Assembly: GCA_029262835.1 (NCBI GenBank)
Contig: JAJCYQ010000089.1
Span: 23,591 to 87,590 of the forward strand
DNA length: 64,000 nt
Reading direction: 5' to 3'
From: Bacteroidota bacterium
GTDB lineage: Bacteria; Bacteroidota; Rhodothermia; Rhodothermales; UBA10348
The notes below the pieces were generated by a model, which worked only from the letters and a program-made list of their open reading frames with translations, did no database searches and was not told where the DNA came from. Position 1 is the stretch's first letter, and every line of letters starts with the position of its first letter. Shown one piece after another: positions 17,944 to 26,354 of the stretch. Position numbers and translations under genes: made by a program.

Positions 17944-19776
17944 ATGTCGATGCCGAACCGATTAACGGTGTTCTTTCTTGCCTTCCTTACCCTGCACGCG
18001 CCCGATGTTCTTCGGGCACAGGACGTGACGGACAAGTGGGAAATGAGGGGCGCCTGGATTGCGACGGTCATCAACCTGGACTGGCCATCGAACGCGTCGC
18101 TCTCTGTGGCGTCCCAGCAGGCCGAACTCACGACAATATTCAATGGTTTGGAGGACCGGGGAATCAACGCCGTCTTTTTCCAGGTCCGTTCGGAAGCCGA
18201 CGCCATGTATGCTTCGAGTCTCGAACCCTGGTCCCGCTATCTGACGGGACTCCAGGGGCGCGCTCCCAACCCCGTATGGGACCCATTGGAAACAGCCGTC
18301 GAGTTGGCGCACGCCCGAGGGATGGAGCTGCACGCGTGGGTAAACCCGTTTCGGGCCGTCCGGCAGACGAACGCTTATCCGATTGATCCAGGGCACATAT
18401 CGGAAACCAACCCCGAGTGGATACTGGAGGTTGGTACCCAGAAGCTGCTGGATCCGGGTAATCCAGATGCGCGCGCTTTTGTGATCGACGTCGTTCGGGA
18501 TATCCTGGTTAGATATGATGTCGACGGCATCCACTTTGACGACTATTTCTATCCGTACACGCCGGTAATCGGTGCCCAGGACGATGCCACACATGCCGCC
18601 TATAATCCTGGGGGCCTGCCGAAGGGCGACTGGCGTCGAGAGAACATCAATATCTTCATGCGAGACGTGTATACCGCCGTAGTAGAAACGAACCCCGAAG
18701 CTCTCTTCGGCGTGAGCCCGTTTGGGATCTGGCGCAACGGGGTGCCCTCGGGGATCACGGGGCTGGACGCATACAATGTGGTTTTCGCCGATCCTCTGGC
18801 CTGGTTTGAAGACGGATCCATCGACTATCTGGTGCCCCAGCTGTATTGGCAGTTCGGCGGCGGTCAGGACTTCGGTACGCTCGTTGACTGGTGGCCAGCG
18901 CAGGCACAGGCCGCCGCCAACCCACGGCCCATTTACGTCGGCCATGCTGTCTACAAAATGGATACGAGCGACAGCTTCAATTGCTGTTATGCGGCCGATG
19001 AACTCTCGCGGCAGATCCGGCGGGCCCGGGCCACAACGGGTGTGGCAGGGTCCGTGCACTTCCGTGCGGCCGACCTTCTCACGTCCACGAATCAGGGGTT
19101 CTCGGACACACTGGCTACCGATCTGTACGCAGTGCCTGCGTTTCGAGGCCCACTGGGACACCGAGACGCGTTCCCACCCGGGGCGCCCGACAACTTGTCG
19201 GCGCTCTCGGCGGCCGGTACGGTCCTTCTCTCATGGGATCCGTCCTTTTTCGGAACGCCAGCCCGGCGTTTCGCCGTATATCGTGTCATTGGTGAGGAGC
19301 CGGTGGACGTGCGTGCCGTGACGAACAATCCGGAGCATCTCGTAGCCCTTACCTACGAGCCCCAATTCAGCGAGCCCGTGCCCGTGGGGGGAGAGCCTGG
19401 AGCGCCGAATACGGCCTATTATATTGTGACGGCGCTTACATTCAACAATGTGGAAGGCCCGGAGAGCAACGTGGTCAGCATTGCAACGAGTACGGCTACA
19501 GAGGCTGTTGTGCCGGATTCGCGGCTGGTGGTGGATGTGTACCCGAATCCAGCTCGCCGTCACGTCCAGATCGTTGTAGGCGGCAGGCACTACGCGGACG
19601 TGCCCCGCATCCGCATATATGACGTCGCAGGACGGCTCGTTACCTCGCTGTCGGGAACGGAGACCACGTGGGATCTGTCCGCTCAATCCGGGGGACGCGT
19701 GGCGCCGGGGCTGTACCTGATCACCGTCCAGTTCGGTACGCAGCGGCAGACGCGGACGGTGCTGGTTACACCATGA
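17944..19776 (+). CDS. Secreted GHL10 (DUF187-type) glycoside hydrolase-like protein with T9SS sorting domain
   Basis: 610 residues. After a signal peptide (LTVFFLAFLTLHAPDVLRAQ) comes a TIM-barrel-like region of the GHL10 family: WIATVINLDWPS, FFQVRSEADAMY, WDPLETAVELAHARGMELHAWVNPF (key parts), DVVRDILVRYDVDGIHFDDYFYP and YLVPQLYWQF. A fibronectin-III-like segment (about 415-520) and a T9SS sorting domain (VVDVYPNPARRH, RIYDVAGRLVTSL, APGLYLITV) finish it. The family is thought to act on polysaccharides or peptidoglycan-type glycans; the substrate here is unknown. ATG 17944 and 17950 are both possible starts. Its 3' end overlaps the convergent LytTR regulator by 11 bases. Confidence 0.85.
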   Translation: MSMPNRLTVFFLAFLTLHAPDVLRAQDVTDKWEMRGAWIATVINLDWPSNASLSVASQQAELTTIFNGLEDRGINAVFFQVRSEADAMYASSLEPWSRYLTGLQGRAPNPVWDPLETAVELAHARGMELHAWVNPFRAVRQTNAYPIDPGHISETNPEWILEVGTQKLLDPGNPDARAFVIDVVRDILVRYDVDGIHFDDYFYPYTPVIGAQDDATHAAYNPGGLPKGDWRRENINIFMRDVYTAVVETNPEALFGVSPFGIWRNGVPSGITGLDAYNVVFADPLAWFEDGSIDYLVPQLYWQFGGGQDFGTLVDWWPAQAQAAANPRPIYVGHAVYKMDTSDSFNCCYAADELSRQIRRARATTGVAGSVHFRAADLLTSTNQGFSDTLATDLYAVPAFRGPLGHRDAFPPGAPDNLSALSAAGTVLLSWDPSFFGTPARRFAVYRVIGEEPVDVRAVTNNPEHLVALTYEPQFSEPVPVGGEPGAPNTAYYIVTALTFNNVEGPESNVVSIATSTATEAVVPDSRLVVDVYPNPARRHVQIVVGGRHYADVPRIRIYDVAGRLVTSLSGTETTWDLSAQSGGRVAPGLYLITVQFGTQRQTRTVLVTP

Positions 19777-20614
19777 GCCGGTCCTTCAGGATTTTCGAGC
19801 GTTCGCGGCTGGCAATGACCTCGTGTCCGCCGGTCAGAACGAGCTTGAATCGGCCGGAGAACCATGATATCAGTTCCTTGATGTGGCGTTGCTGGACAAT
19901 GGCCGACCGGTGCACGCGCATGAACTGATCCGGATCGAGGAGCTGCTCGAGTTGGTCCAACGTGTAGGACACGATATGTTGTTTGAGGCGGGGCCGGGGG
20001 GTGTCCGTCTCCCGGTCAATGAGAAATACCCGCGTAATCCCTTCTGAAATTTCGACCGATACCAGATCGGAGACGGGGACAATAAGAATGCGGTCCCGGT
20101 ACGGGATGGACAGCTGCTCGAGGTACTCGGCATCTTTGGCCGAGGCCTGCTCGTCCCGACGGGCGCTGCCGGATGGATCCTCGACGGCCGATGCATCCAT
20201 CCAGTCGAGCAGTCGTGCCAGCCTGTTTTCGAGTTCCGTGCGCGAGGCAGGGGCGGCGAGTACGCGCGCGGCCCGCTCGACGGCGCTGGCGAACCGGTCC
20301 TTGGGGATGGGTTTCAGGAGATAGTCGACCGCGTTGGCCTCAAAGGCTTTGATCGCGTATTCGTCGTAGGCGGTCGTGAAGACGACGACCGGGCGGGTGC
20401 CCGGCTCCAGGCGGTCCAGCACGTCGAAACCATCGTATCCGGGCATCTGGATATCGAGGAACGCCAGATCCGGTTTTTCGCGGCCAAGCAGTTCCAGCGC
20501 CGACGGCCCGTCGTCGGCCTCGCCCACAACGTGGATGTTGTCGTGATCGGAAATCAGTTTGCGCAGACGCTGCCGCGCGGGGGCTTCGTCGTCAATGATT
20601 ACGGTTCGGATCAT
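19766..20614 (-). CDS. LytTR-family two-component response regulator
   Basis: 282 residues. The receiver domain starts IRTVIIDDEAPARQRL, with phospho-acceptor Asp54 in LAFLDIQMPG, a Thr in VVFTTAYDEYAIKAF and Lys in YLLKPI. The C-terminal LytTR DNA-binding domain reads RILIVPVSDLVSVE, then FMRVHRSAIVQQRHIKEL and SGRFKLVLTGGHEVIASR (key parts). It should be phosphorylated by the histidine kinase encoded directly upstream, whose 3' end overlaps this gene by 23 bases. The ATG at 20614 (MIRTV) is chosen; upstream in-frame Met at 20695 lies deep in the kinase gene. Confidence 0.93.
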   Translation of the reverse strand: MIRTVIIDDEAPARQRLRKLISDHDNIHVVGEADDGPSALELLGREKPDLAFLDIQMPGYDGFDVLDRLEPGTRPVVVFTTAYDEYAIKAFEANAVDYLLKPIPKDRFASAVERAARVLAAPASRTELENRLARLLDWMDASAVEDPSGSARRDEQASAKDAEYLEQLSIPYRDRILIVPVSDLVSVEISEGITRVFLIDRETDTPRPRLKQHIVSYTLDQLEQLLDPDQFMRVHRSAIVQQRHIKELISWFSGRFKLVLTGGHEVIASRERSKILKDRLMV

Positions 20615-23123
20615 GGGATGGTGTGCTGTTTGGTATACAAAGACGGGCCGTCGTGCCTTCGCCGGCCGTGCTGGCCAGTTGGAGGAGGTCGTCACGCCCG
20701 TAAAGCTGCGTCATGCGTTCAAATACGTTGGATAGGCCAATTCCGAAAAAAGGTTGCCGGCCGCTGGAAAAGCCCGTCTCCGGGAACAGAGCCGGTATGC
20801 CGGCACCCGAGTCCCGAACTTCGACAACGACCATGGACATATCGGCGTCCGTGGGTTCCGCGACGCGGGCCGAAATGGTGAGGCGGCCTGCGCCGCGTAC
20901 TTTCTCTATTCCGTGCTTGATGGCATTCTCGACCATGGTCTGCACGGCGAAGGCGGGCACGGGATGCGCGCAGGCACTGGATTCAATGGACACGTCGACC
21001 TCGAGTCGGTCTCCGAAGCGTGCCTGTTCAATGTTCAGGTACCGATGGACGAGCTGGATTTCGTCGGAGAGCGGAACGAAGGGTTTGCTGCCTGTCTGGA
21101 GGGTATACCGGAAAATGGCGGCCAGGTTTTCCACCACCTCTTCTGCTGTCGATGGCTGCTCCTCGATGAGCGAAAGGATGGTATTGAGGGCATTGAACAG
21201 GAAATGCGGGTTGATCTGGGCGCGGAGTGCCACCAGGTGCGCCTCGGAGCTTTCCGATGCCAGGCGCTTTTCGCGTTCAACCATCTGGAGGCGCTCGGCG
21301 GCCAGTCCGACGTGCACGGCAAACGAGCGCAGCTGCTCGAGGTCTTCCAGGTTGTAGACGGCGCGTCGCGCGGTTTTGGTCGCCAGAATGAACATCCCGA
21401 CGGGCCGGCCGTCTCCGCGGACGGGGATGGCGAGTGCGGCTCCGTATTCCATGAGGGTACGGTGCGCGCGCGCGGGCAGCGTGTGGGTGCTGAGCTCCGG
21501 GTTGCGCGCCCAGATGGCCGGGTTGGCACGGAAGTGGGGCCAGAGCGAGAGAAACACCTGTTCGGTCACATACGGGGCGGTCGGATTGAAATTGCCCATG
21601 ACCCAGGTCTCGGGTTCGGAGGGTGATTTCAGAAAGAGTACGGCGCTTCGGGCGCCGAATGCGCTCGCCGCGACGCGGACGGCTTCGGTGGCGAGCGTCT
21701 CTGCATCCAGATAGTCCGTGATGCCTTCAATGAACCGCGAAACGGCCTTTCGCGCGCGTGAACGCTCCGCACTGAATATCCGGGTCACCTGCACGCGCAG
21801 TCCCCGTCCGAGCCGTTCGAAGGCAATCAGTAATATGACCACGAGAAGGCCTTCGATCACGATCCGGGAGTTACCCTCCCGATCCAGCCACGTATCGAGC
21901 GCGGTGACGCCGCCCACGAACGTGAAAAAGATGAGGCCGAGGGCCAGCGTGTAGACGAACGTGCGTGAGAGAATGTCGTCCACCTTGCCGTATCGAAGTG
22001 TACCGATGGTATAGATCGTCACCGGCACGACGGCCAGGAGTTGGGCCGACACGATGATCCAGCCGGTTACCTGCTCGGTGAGCGCCGTAAGCAGTGGGAT
22101 GACGCCGAGTACGGCGAGGGCGACGACCACGGAGACGAATACGATGACGGAGCTGCCTGCCCGACCCCAGCCCTCTATGTGCTCCGGGTTGTGGCGGGCG
22201 GGATCGGCGAGGAGCGCGGCGGCGGCACTGACTCCGATGTAGCACGACGCGTAGAACAGGATGGGAACGAGCAGATCTTCCACGCTGACCGGACCGAGGG
22301 CGCCCCTGGCAAGCGTGACAAGGACCACCAAAACGAGCACAAAGGGGACAAGCAGCAGGAGCGGGCGCATCCAGCGTCCTGACCGCGACAGGACACCGGT
22401 GTCGGTCGTTACCTTGAGCACGAGGAACAGTGGAAATCCGATCCAACCGGTCAGTCCGACGGTTGTAAGCACCTGGAAAAGGGTATCGTACGCGGTGCCG
22501 GCATGTGGCGGGCCGAGAAGTTCCACGAGCAGCATGCGGGCGAGGTTACCGAAAATCCAGAGGGAGGAGACAGCAATGAGAGCGAGCTCAAGGCGGGCGG
22601 CACGGTTGTGACGGGCGAGTGGACCGGCGATGAACAGTCCAAGCAGGTGCAGGAACGATCCGAGCGTGAAGCCCCAGAGCGAAAATTGCCACAGTGTACC
22701 GGAGCGTGGATAGAGGAACGTCGGGTGCCGCGCGAGTTCTACAGAGGCTTCTACAAATTCGTTGCCGCGCGTGAGCAGGTAGGTGCGCGTCGTGCCCGGG
22801 CCGAGGAATGCAATGGAGTTTTTAAGGTCCTCGGCGTAGAAATACTGCTGATTGTCCCAGAGGAAGAGCACATCCCCATCCCGGATGCCCGCCTCATATC
22901 CGGGACCCGCCGGGAAAACATATTCGGCCGTGATGGCTCCGTCGTCATCTTCCCATACGATCCAATCGGATGCCCGGGCGCCGGAATCCATGGGTGTGTT
23001 GGCATCCTGCTGGTAGGAGGCTACTTCATACCAGTCGAGCCCGACCTGCACGAGCGGCCAGGCCGAGAGCACGGCTGCAAAGAGAAGCAGCGCATGGAGA
23101 ATATGGGAGCGGGCGGAGGTCAT
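20592..23123 (-). CDS. Multi-domain sensor histidine kinase (PDZ-like, 7TM, GAF, LytS-type kinase)
   Basis: 843 residues. One N-terminal membrane helix is followed by a PDZ-like segment at ~55-115 (FPAGPGYEAGIRDGDVLFLWD). A block of about eight membrane helices comes next (for example LLLLVPFVLVLVVLVTLARG). A GAF-like domain spans ~470-610 (ALAIPVRGDGRPVGMFILATK). The kinase core has the His_kinase motif ALRAQINPHFLFNALNTI with the His near residue 640, the N box VENAIKHGIEKV and a Gly-rich ATP lid (DSGAGI). It should sense an envelope or membrane signal and phosphorylate the LytTR regulator downstream. A PDZ-like module in front of the 7TM block is uncommon for LytS kinases. Confidence 0.9.
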   Translation of the reverse strand: MTSARSHILHALLLFAAVLSAWPLVQVGLDWYEVASYQQDANTPMDSGARASDWIVWEDDDGAITAEYVFPAGPGYEAGIRDGDVLFLWDNQQYFYAEDLKNSIAFLGPGTTRTYLLTRGNEFVEASVELARHPTFLYPRSGTLWQFSLWGFTLGSFLHLLGLFIAGPLARHNRAARLELALIAVSSLWIFGNLARMLLVELLGPPHAGTAYDTLFQVLTTVGLTGWIGFPLFLVLKVTTDTGVLSRSGRWMRPLLLLVPFVLVLVVLVTLARGALGPVSVEDLLVPILFYASCYIGVSAAAALLADPARHNPEHIEGWGRAGSSVIVFVSVVVALAVLGVIPLLTALTEQVTGWIIVSAQLLAVVPVTIYTIGTLRYGKVDDILSRTFVYTLALGLIFFTFVGGVTALDTWLDREGNSRIVIEGLLVVILLIAFERLGRGLRVQVTRIFSAERSRARKAVSRFIEGITDYLDAETLATEAVRVAASAFGARSAVLFLKSPSEPETWVMGNFNPTAPYVTEQVFLSLWPHFRANPAIWARNPELSTHTLPARAHRTLMEYGAALAIPVRGDGRPVGMFILATKTARRAVYNLEDLEQLRSFAVHVGLAAERLQMVEREKRLASESSEAHLVALRAQINPHFLFNALNTILSLIEEQPSTAEEVVENLAAIFRYTLQTGSKPFVPLSDEIQLVHRYLNIEQARFGDRLEVDVSIESSACAHPVPAFAVQTMVENAIKHGIEKVRGAGRLTISARVAEPTDADMSMVVVEVRDSGAGIPALFPETGFSSGRQPFFGIGLSNVFERMTQLYGRDDLLQLASTAGEGTTARLCIPNSTPSHDPNRNH

Positions 23124-23193
23124 GGAACGAGTATAGGGACGTATTCATTGTAGTTCCATCCACAAATGCATCCGTTTCAATTCGCCTTCCGAC

Positions 23194-23985
23194 ATGCTGA
23201 TCGACTCGCACGTACATATCAACCACGCCAAATTCTCGGACGATCGCGAGTCCGCCCTGGACCGGGCCCGCGAGGCGGGTGTGAAGGCGTTTCTGGTTCC
23301 CGGTATTGATATGGCATCGCTTCATTCGGCGTTCGAACTGGCGTCGCGGCATGATGATGTACACGTCATGGTCGGCATCCACCCGAGTCACGTCCGGGAA
23401 GTGGATGACGCTGCGTGGGACGAGGTCGAGCGCCTCGCGACCGACCCGCGGGTGGTAGCCATCGGGGAAACCGGTCTCGACTACTACTGGGATACATCAT
23501 TCAATGACATCCAGCACGACTTCCTGCGCAGGCACATCCGCCTGGCGGCGCGTCTTGGCCTGCCACTTGTTTTCCACAACCGGGATGCATCGGAAGACTT
23601 GGTCCGCATTGTAGGTGAGGAAAAAGAGGCACACGACAAGCCGGATCTCATACACGGCGTCTTCCACTGCTTTGGCGGTCCTTCGTGGTTGTCGCGCGCC
23701 GTACTGGACCTGGGCTTTCACGTAGGCATCGGGGGGACGTTCACGTTCAAGAATGCCGGCGTCCCCGACGCCGTCCGGGATATTCCGATGAATCGGATAC
23801 TGGTTGAGACGGACAGCCCGTTCCTGGCGCCCGTCCCGCACAGGGGGAAACGCAATGAGCCGGCCTATGTGCGACTCGTGGCCGAGGCGCTCGCCATCGA
23901 CAGGGGAATGGCGCTGGAGGATGTAGTAAGGGAAACCGGGCAGAACGCAGAGCGCCTGTTCAGACTGAGTAATCGTCGCCTGTGA
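23194..23985 (+). CDS. tatD: TatD-family metal-dependent DNase
   Basis: 263 residues of the TatD amidohydrolase-fold family. The metal-binding HxH is in MLIDSHVHINH, the next ligand lies in GIHPSH, the Glu in AIGETGLDYYW, and further metal His/Asp residues in LVFHNRDAS, GVFHCFGG and LVETDSPFLAPVP. Such enzymes are metal-dependent 3'-5' nucleases active on DNA, with roles in repair or RNA turnover. It diverges from the histidine kinase gene across 70 bases. Its last 26 bases overlap the convergent oxidoreductase gene. Confidence 0.93.
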   Translation: MLIDSHVHINHAKFSDDRESALDRAREAGVKAFLVPGIDMASLHSAFELASRHDDVHVMVGIHPSHVREVDDAAWDEVERLATDPRVVAIGETGLDYYWDTSFNDIQHDFLRRHIRLAARLGLPLVFHNRDASEDLVRIVGEEKEAHDKPDLIHGVFHCFGGPSWLSRAVLDLGFHVGIGGTFTFKNAGVPDAVRDIPMNRILVETDSPFLAPVPHRGKRNEPAYVRLVAEALAIDRGMALEDVVRETGQNAERLFRLSNRRL

Positions 23986-25213
23986 TCTCGACGCGGCTTC
24001 CGCTACGGACGGCGTCACTACCTCGGATGGCAACGACGGTCGATTCGTACGACCGCTGCCAGTTTGCCACGGCGTCGAATGGGCCATAGAAGTAATTGTC
24101 CATGAACGCTTTGAGTGCCCAGTAGAGCGGCGTTTCGGCGTTCGGGTCATCGGCCGCCGGGTCCTGCCCGAGGGCCTCCAGCTTGGTGGCGTTGGCGAGC
24201 AGCGCAATGCCGGTTTCCTTGTAGAACCGGTCCTTCCGCGCGTAGACTTCCCATCCGAGCATGGGCGCATCGACCTCCTTGAACATCCACGCCTTGCTGT
24301 CACGCAGGATGATGGTGGAGTCCGAGCCGTAGAAAAGGTCGTACATGCCATCGAACCCCGAGACGAGCGTGGCATCGTACATGAAATTCTGCCCATCTTC
24401 GTAGCTGACGATGGCCTGGATGGTGTCGGCCACGTCCCGGCCATCCTTCCAGAACATGGTCCCACCGAATCCGGAGATCGATTTGGGGCGCGCGCCCAGG
24501 ATCCAACTGGCCGTATCGACCTGCTGGATACCTACCTCGCCGAAAAGGCCGAGCGACACGTCTGCATTGAGCCGCCAGTTGAGCGCGCGTTCGCGCTCGC
24601 GGCTGGCCGATGTGCGTCGCCAGCTGTCTTTCATGTGCCACTGGGAACGGGCCATGGCGCTCTGCCCGAGGGCCCCGCTGCGGATGAATCCAAAAACAGA
24701 ACGGTACTGGGGCTCCGTGCCATAGAGGAGCCCGCCCTGGAACACCTGGTCGCTGGCCGTGCGGGCGGCACGGGCAATGGCTCGGGCATCGTCAAGCGTA
24801 TGTGCGAGCGGGGCCTCGCAGTACACATGCTTGCCCGCCTCGAGCGCATGGAGCACGATGTCGCGGTGCATGTGCGTGGGCGTGGCAATGAAGACGGCTT
24901 CGATGTCCGGATTGTCGAGCAGTTCCCGGTAATCGGCGTGCGTGGCGACGCCCGGATGATCGCGCCCGACGCGGCGAAGCATGATCGGGTAATTGTCGGC
25001 TATGGCCCGGAGGTCGGCTTCCTCGATTCGCGTGAGTGCGGCAGCGATTTCGCGCCCCCATTCGCCAAAACCGATGACGCCGCAGGCGACGGTCTCCACG
25101 TCGCGCCGTGGGGAGCGCGGGGCGGTCGGCTCGGCGCGTGGAATACGATGAATGGCCGCTGCACTGGCCGCCAGTGAGCCCATCTTGAGGAAGTGTCGGC
25201 GCGAAAGAGACAT
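23960..25213 (-). CDS. Gfo/Idh/MocA-family oxidoreductase with Tat signal
   Basis: 417 residues. The N-terminus SRRHFLKMGSLAASAAAIHRIPRA is, in outline, a twin-arginine signal (SRRHFLK), predicting export of a folded protein with bound cofactor. The Rossmann core follows (ACGVIGFGEWGREIA), then GVATHADYRELLDNPDIEAVFIATP and EAGKHVYCEAPLAHT, where the usual catalytic EKP is EAP (Lys missing). A substrate-binding beta-sheet domain ends the protein. Members oxidise or reduce sugars and related alcohols with NAD(P). Loss of the Lys in this motif may alter or abolish the usual chemistry. A second Tat-signal member lies just past the apbE gene. Confidence 0.87.
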   Translation of the reverse strand: MSLSRRHFLKMGSLAASAAAIHRIPRAEPTAPRSPRRDVETVACGVIGFGEWGREIAAALTRIEEADLRAIADNYPIMLRRVGRDHPGVATHADYRELLDNPDIEAVFIATPTHMHRDIVLHALEAGKHVYCEAPLAHTLDDARAIARAARTASDQVFQGGLLYGTEPQYRSVFGFIRSGALGQSAMARSQWHMKDSWRRTSASRERERALNWRLNADVSLGLFGEVGIQQVDTASWILGARPKSISGFGGTMFWKDGRDVADTIQAIVSYEDGQNFMYDATLVSGFDGMYDLFYGSDSTIILRDSKAWMFKEVDAPMLGWEVYARKDRFYKETGIALLANATKLEALGQDPAADDPNAETPLYWALKAFMDNYFYGPFDAVANWQRSYESTVVAIRGSDAVRSGSRVEITGDDYSV

Positions 25214-25318
25214 GTCTATTGACGGTTTTTCAGAGAGATAGTCTTCGGGGAGGTACTATTCGGGGAGATACGGCGCTTTGCGATAAGATAACCCAGTGTG
25301 CATTCTGAATTCCCGGAA

Positions 25319-26344
25319 TCAGAATTCCCAGAACCAGCATTCCCGAATGCCGTCTGGCCAGCTGGATGCGTGCCGGAGCGCCGGCTCGACAAGTACTGCC
25401 GTCGCCCACGCATCGGCGAGGGCTGCGCCGTCGGCGCGCACCGCGGCGAGGCGGGCCTCTGTGAGGGGCTGACCGCTGCGCGGATCCATGACGTGGCCAA
25501 TGCGGCGCTCGCCGTCGTGGCCCGACCGGCTGAAACTGGCCGATACGCCGAGCGCTTCATTCTCCATTTCGATCGTGATGAGCGGTCTGCGGGCTGTGCC
25601 GCAGGGAGCTCGGCCGTGAGGGAGAGCACTGGCCTCTGGATGCGCCACGCCCACGAGGAAAGGCCCCCCTATAGCCAGGATGCTGCTCGTTCCGCCGTGA
25701 ATGAGTGCCCTCGAAGCGCCCACCTCGTCCGCCATGTACAGCATTTCATCGAGGGCAATACCCTTTCCAATTCCTCCAAAGTCGAGCGATACGTCGCTCG
25801 AGTCGAAGAATACCTCCGGCCGCTCGGCCGAGATGTGCACGCGATGCCACTGGCTGGCCGCGGCGGCGCGTCCGAGAGTGTCTGGCGTTGGGCGAACGCC
25901 AGGGTCAGTTTGCTGGTTGTCGTCCGGGTTCCGATCGTCCGGGCCGTGGTCGGTGCGGTTGCGATCGGTGCGGCCACCCTGCATGCCCCAGGCTTCCAGG
26001 AGCGGGAATGCGGCCGCGCTGAAGGCACCGCCGCTCCGGCGGGTCACCTCATCCGAGAGCTGGAGCGTACGATACAGGAGTGGCGAGACGGGCACGGGGC
26101 CGCGCGCGGCGCGCGCATTCACGCGGAAGAGCTCGCTCGCCGGGTCGTAGCGCGAGAGCGCCCGCTCGACGCGCCCGGCTTCGCCGAGCAGCGCCTCACC
26201 GATTGCCCGCAGTCGCGCGCGGCCCGTGACTTGCGAATCGTCGTCTCTCGGCTCGGCCTCGAGCAGGCATTCGAACCGGGTGGCCATCGCGCGCCGGGAT
26301 GTGCGCACGGAGAGCACGCAGCGCGGGCCATTGCCGAAAACCAT
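25319..26344 (-). CDS. apbE: FAD:protein FMN transferase (ApbE family)
   Basis: 341 residues. Family marks include the early MATRFECLLEA, the LDFGGIGKGIALDEM motif, the Gly-rich ASRALIHGGTSSILAIGG, GVSASFSRSG, HVMDPRSGQPL and the metal-site-like ADAWATA. ApbE enzymes attach FMN to a Thr or Ser of target flavoproteins outside the cytoplasm, or trim FAD. A run of Asp/Asn/Arg (about residues 135-155, NRTDHGPDDRNPDDN) forms an unusual low-complexity insert. I see no clear lipobox or signal peptide at the N-terminus, which is odd for this family. It starts 10 bases after the stop of the upstream Tat-signal oxidoreductase. The 105-bp stretch after it (25214-25318) shows only small GAATTCC repeats. 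Confidence 0.85.
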   Translation of the reverse strand: MVFGNGPRCVLSVRTSRRAMATRFECLLEAEPRDDDSQVTGRARLRAIGEALLGEAGRVERALSRYDPASELFRVNARAARGPVPVSPLLYRTLQLSDEVTRRSGGAFSAAAFPLLEAWGMQGGRTDRNRTDHGPDDRNPDDNQQTDPGVRPTPDTLGRAAAASQWHRVHISAERPEVFFDSSDVSLDFGGIGKGIALDEMLYMADEVGASRALIHGGTSSILAIGGPFLVGVAHPEASALPHGRAPCGTARRPLITIEMENEALGVSASFSRSGHDGERRIGHVMDPRSGQPLTEARLAAVRADGAALADAWATAVLVEPALRHASSWPDGIRECWFWEF

Positions 26345-26354
26345 CTGTTACCTG

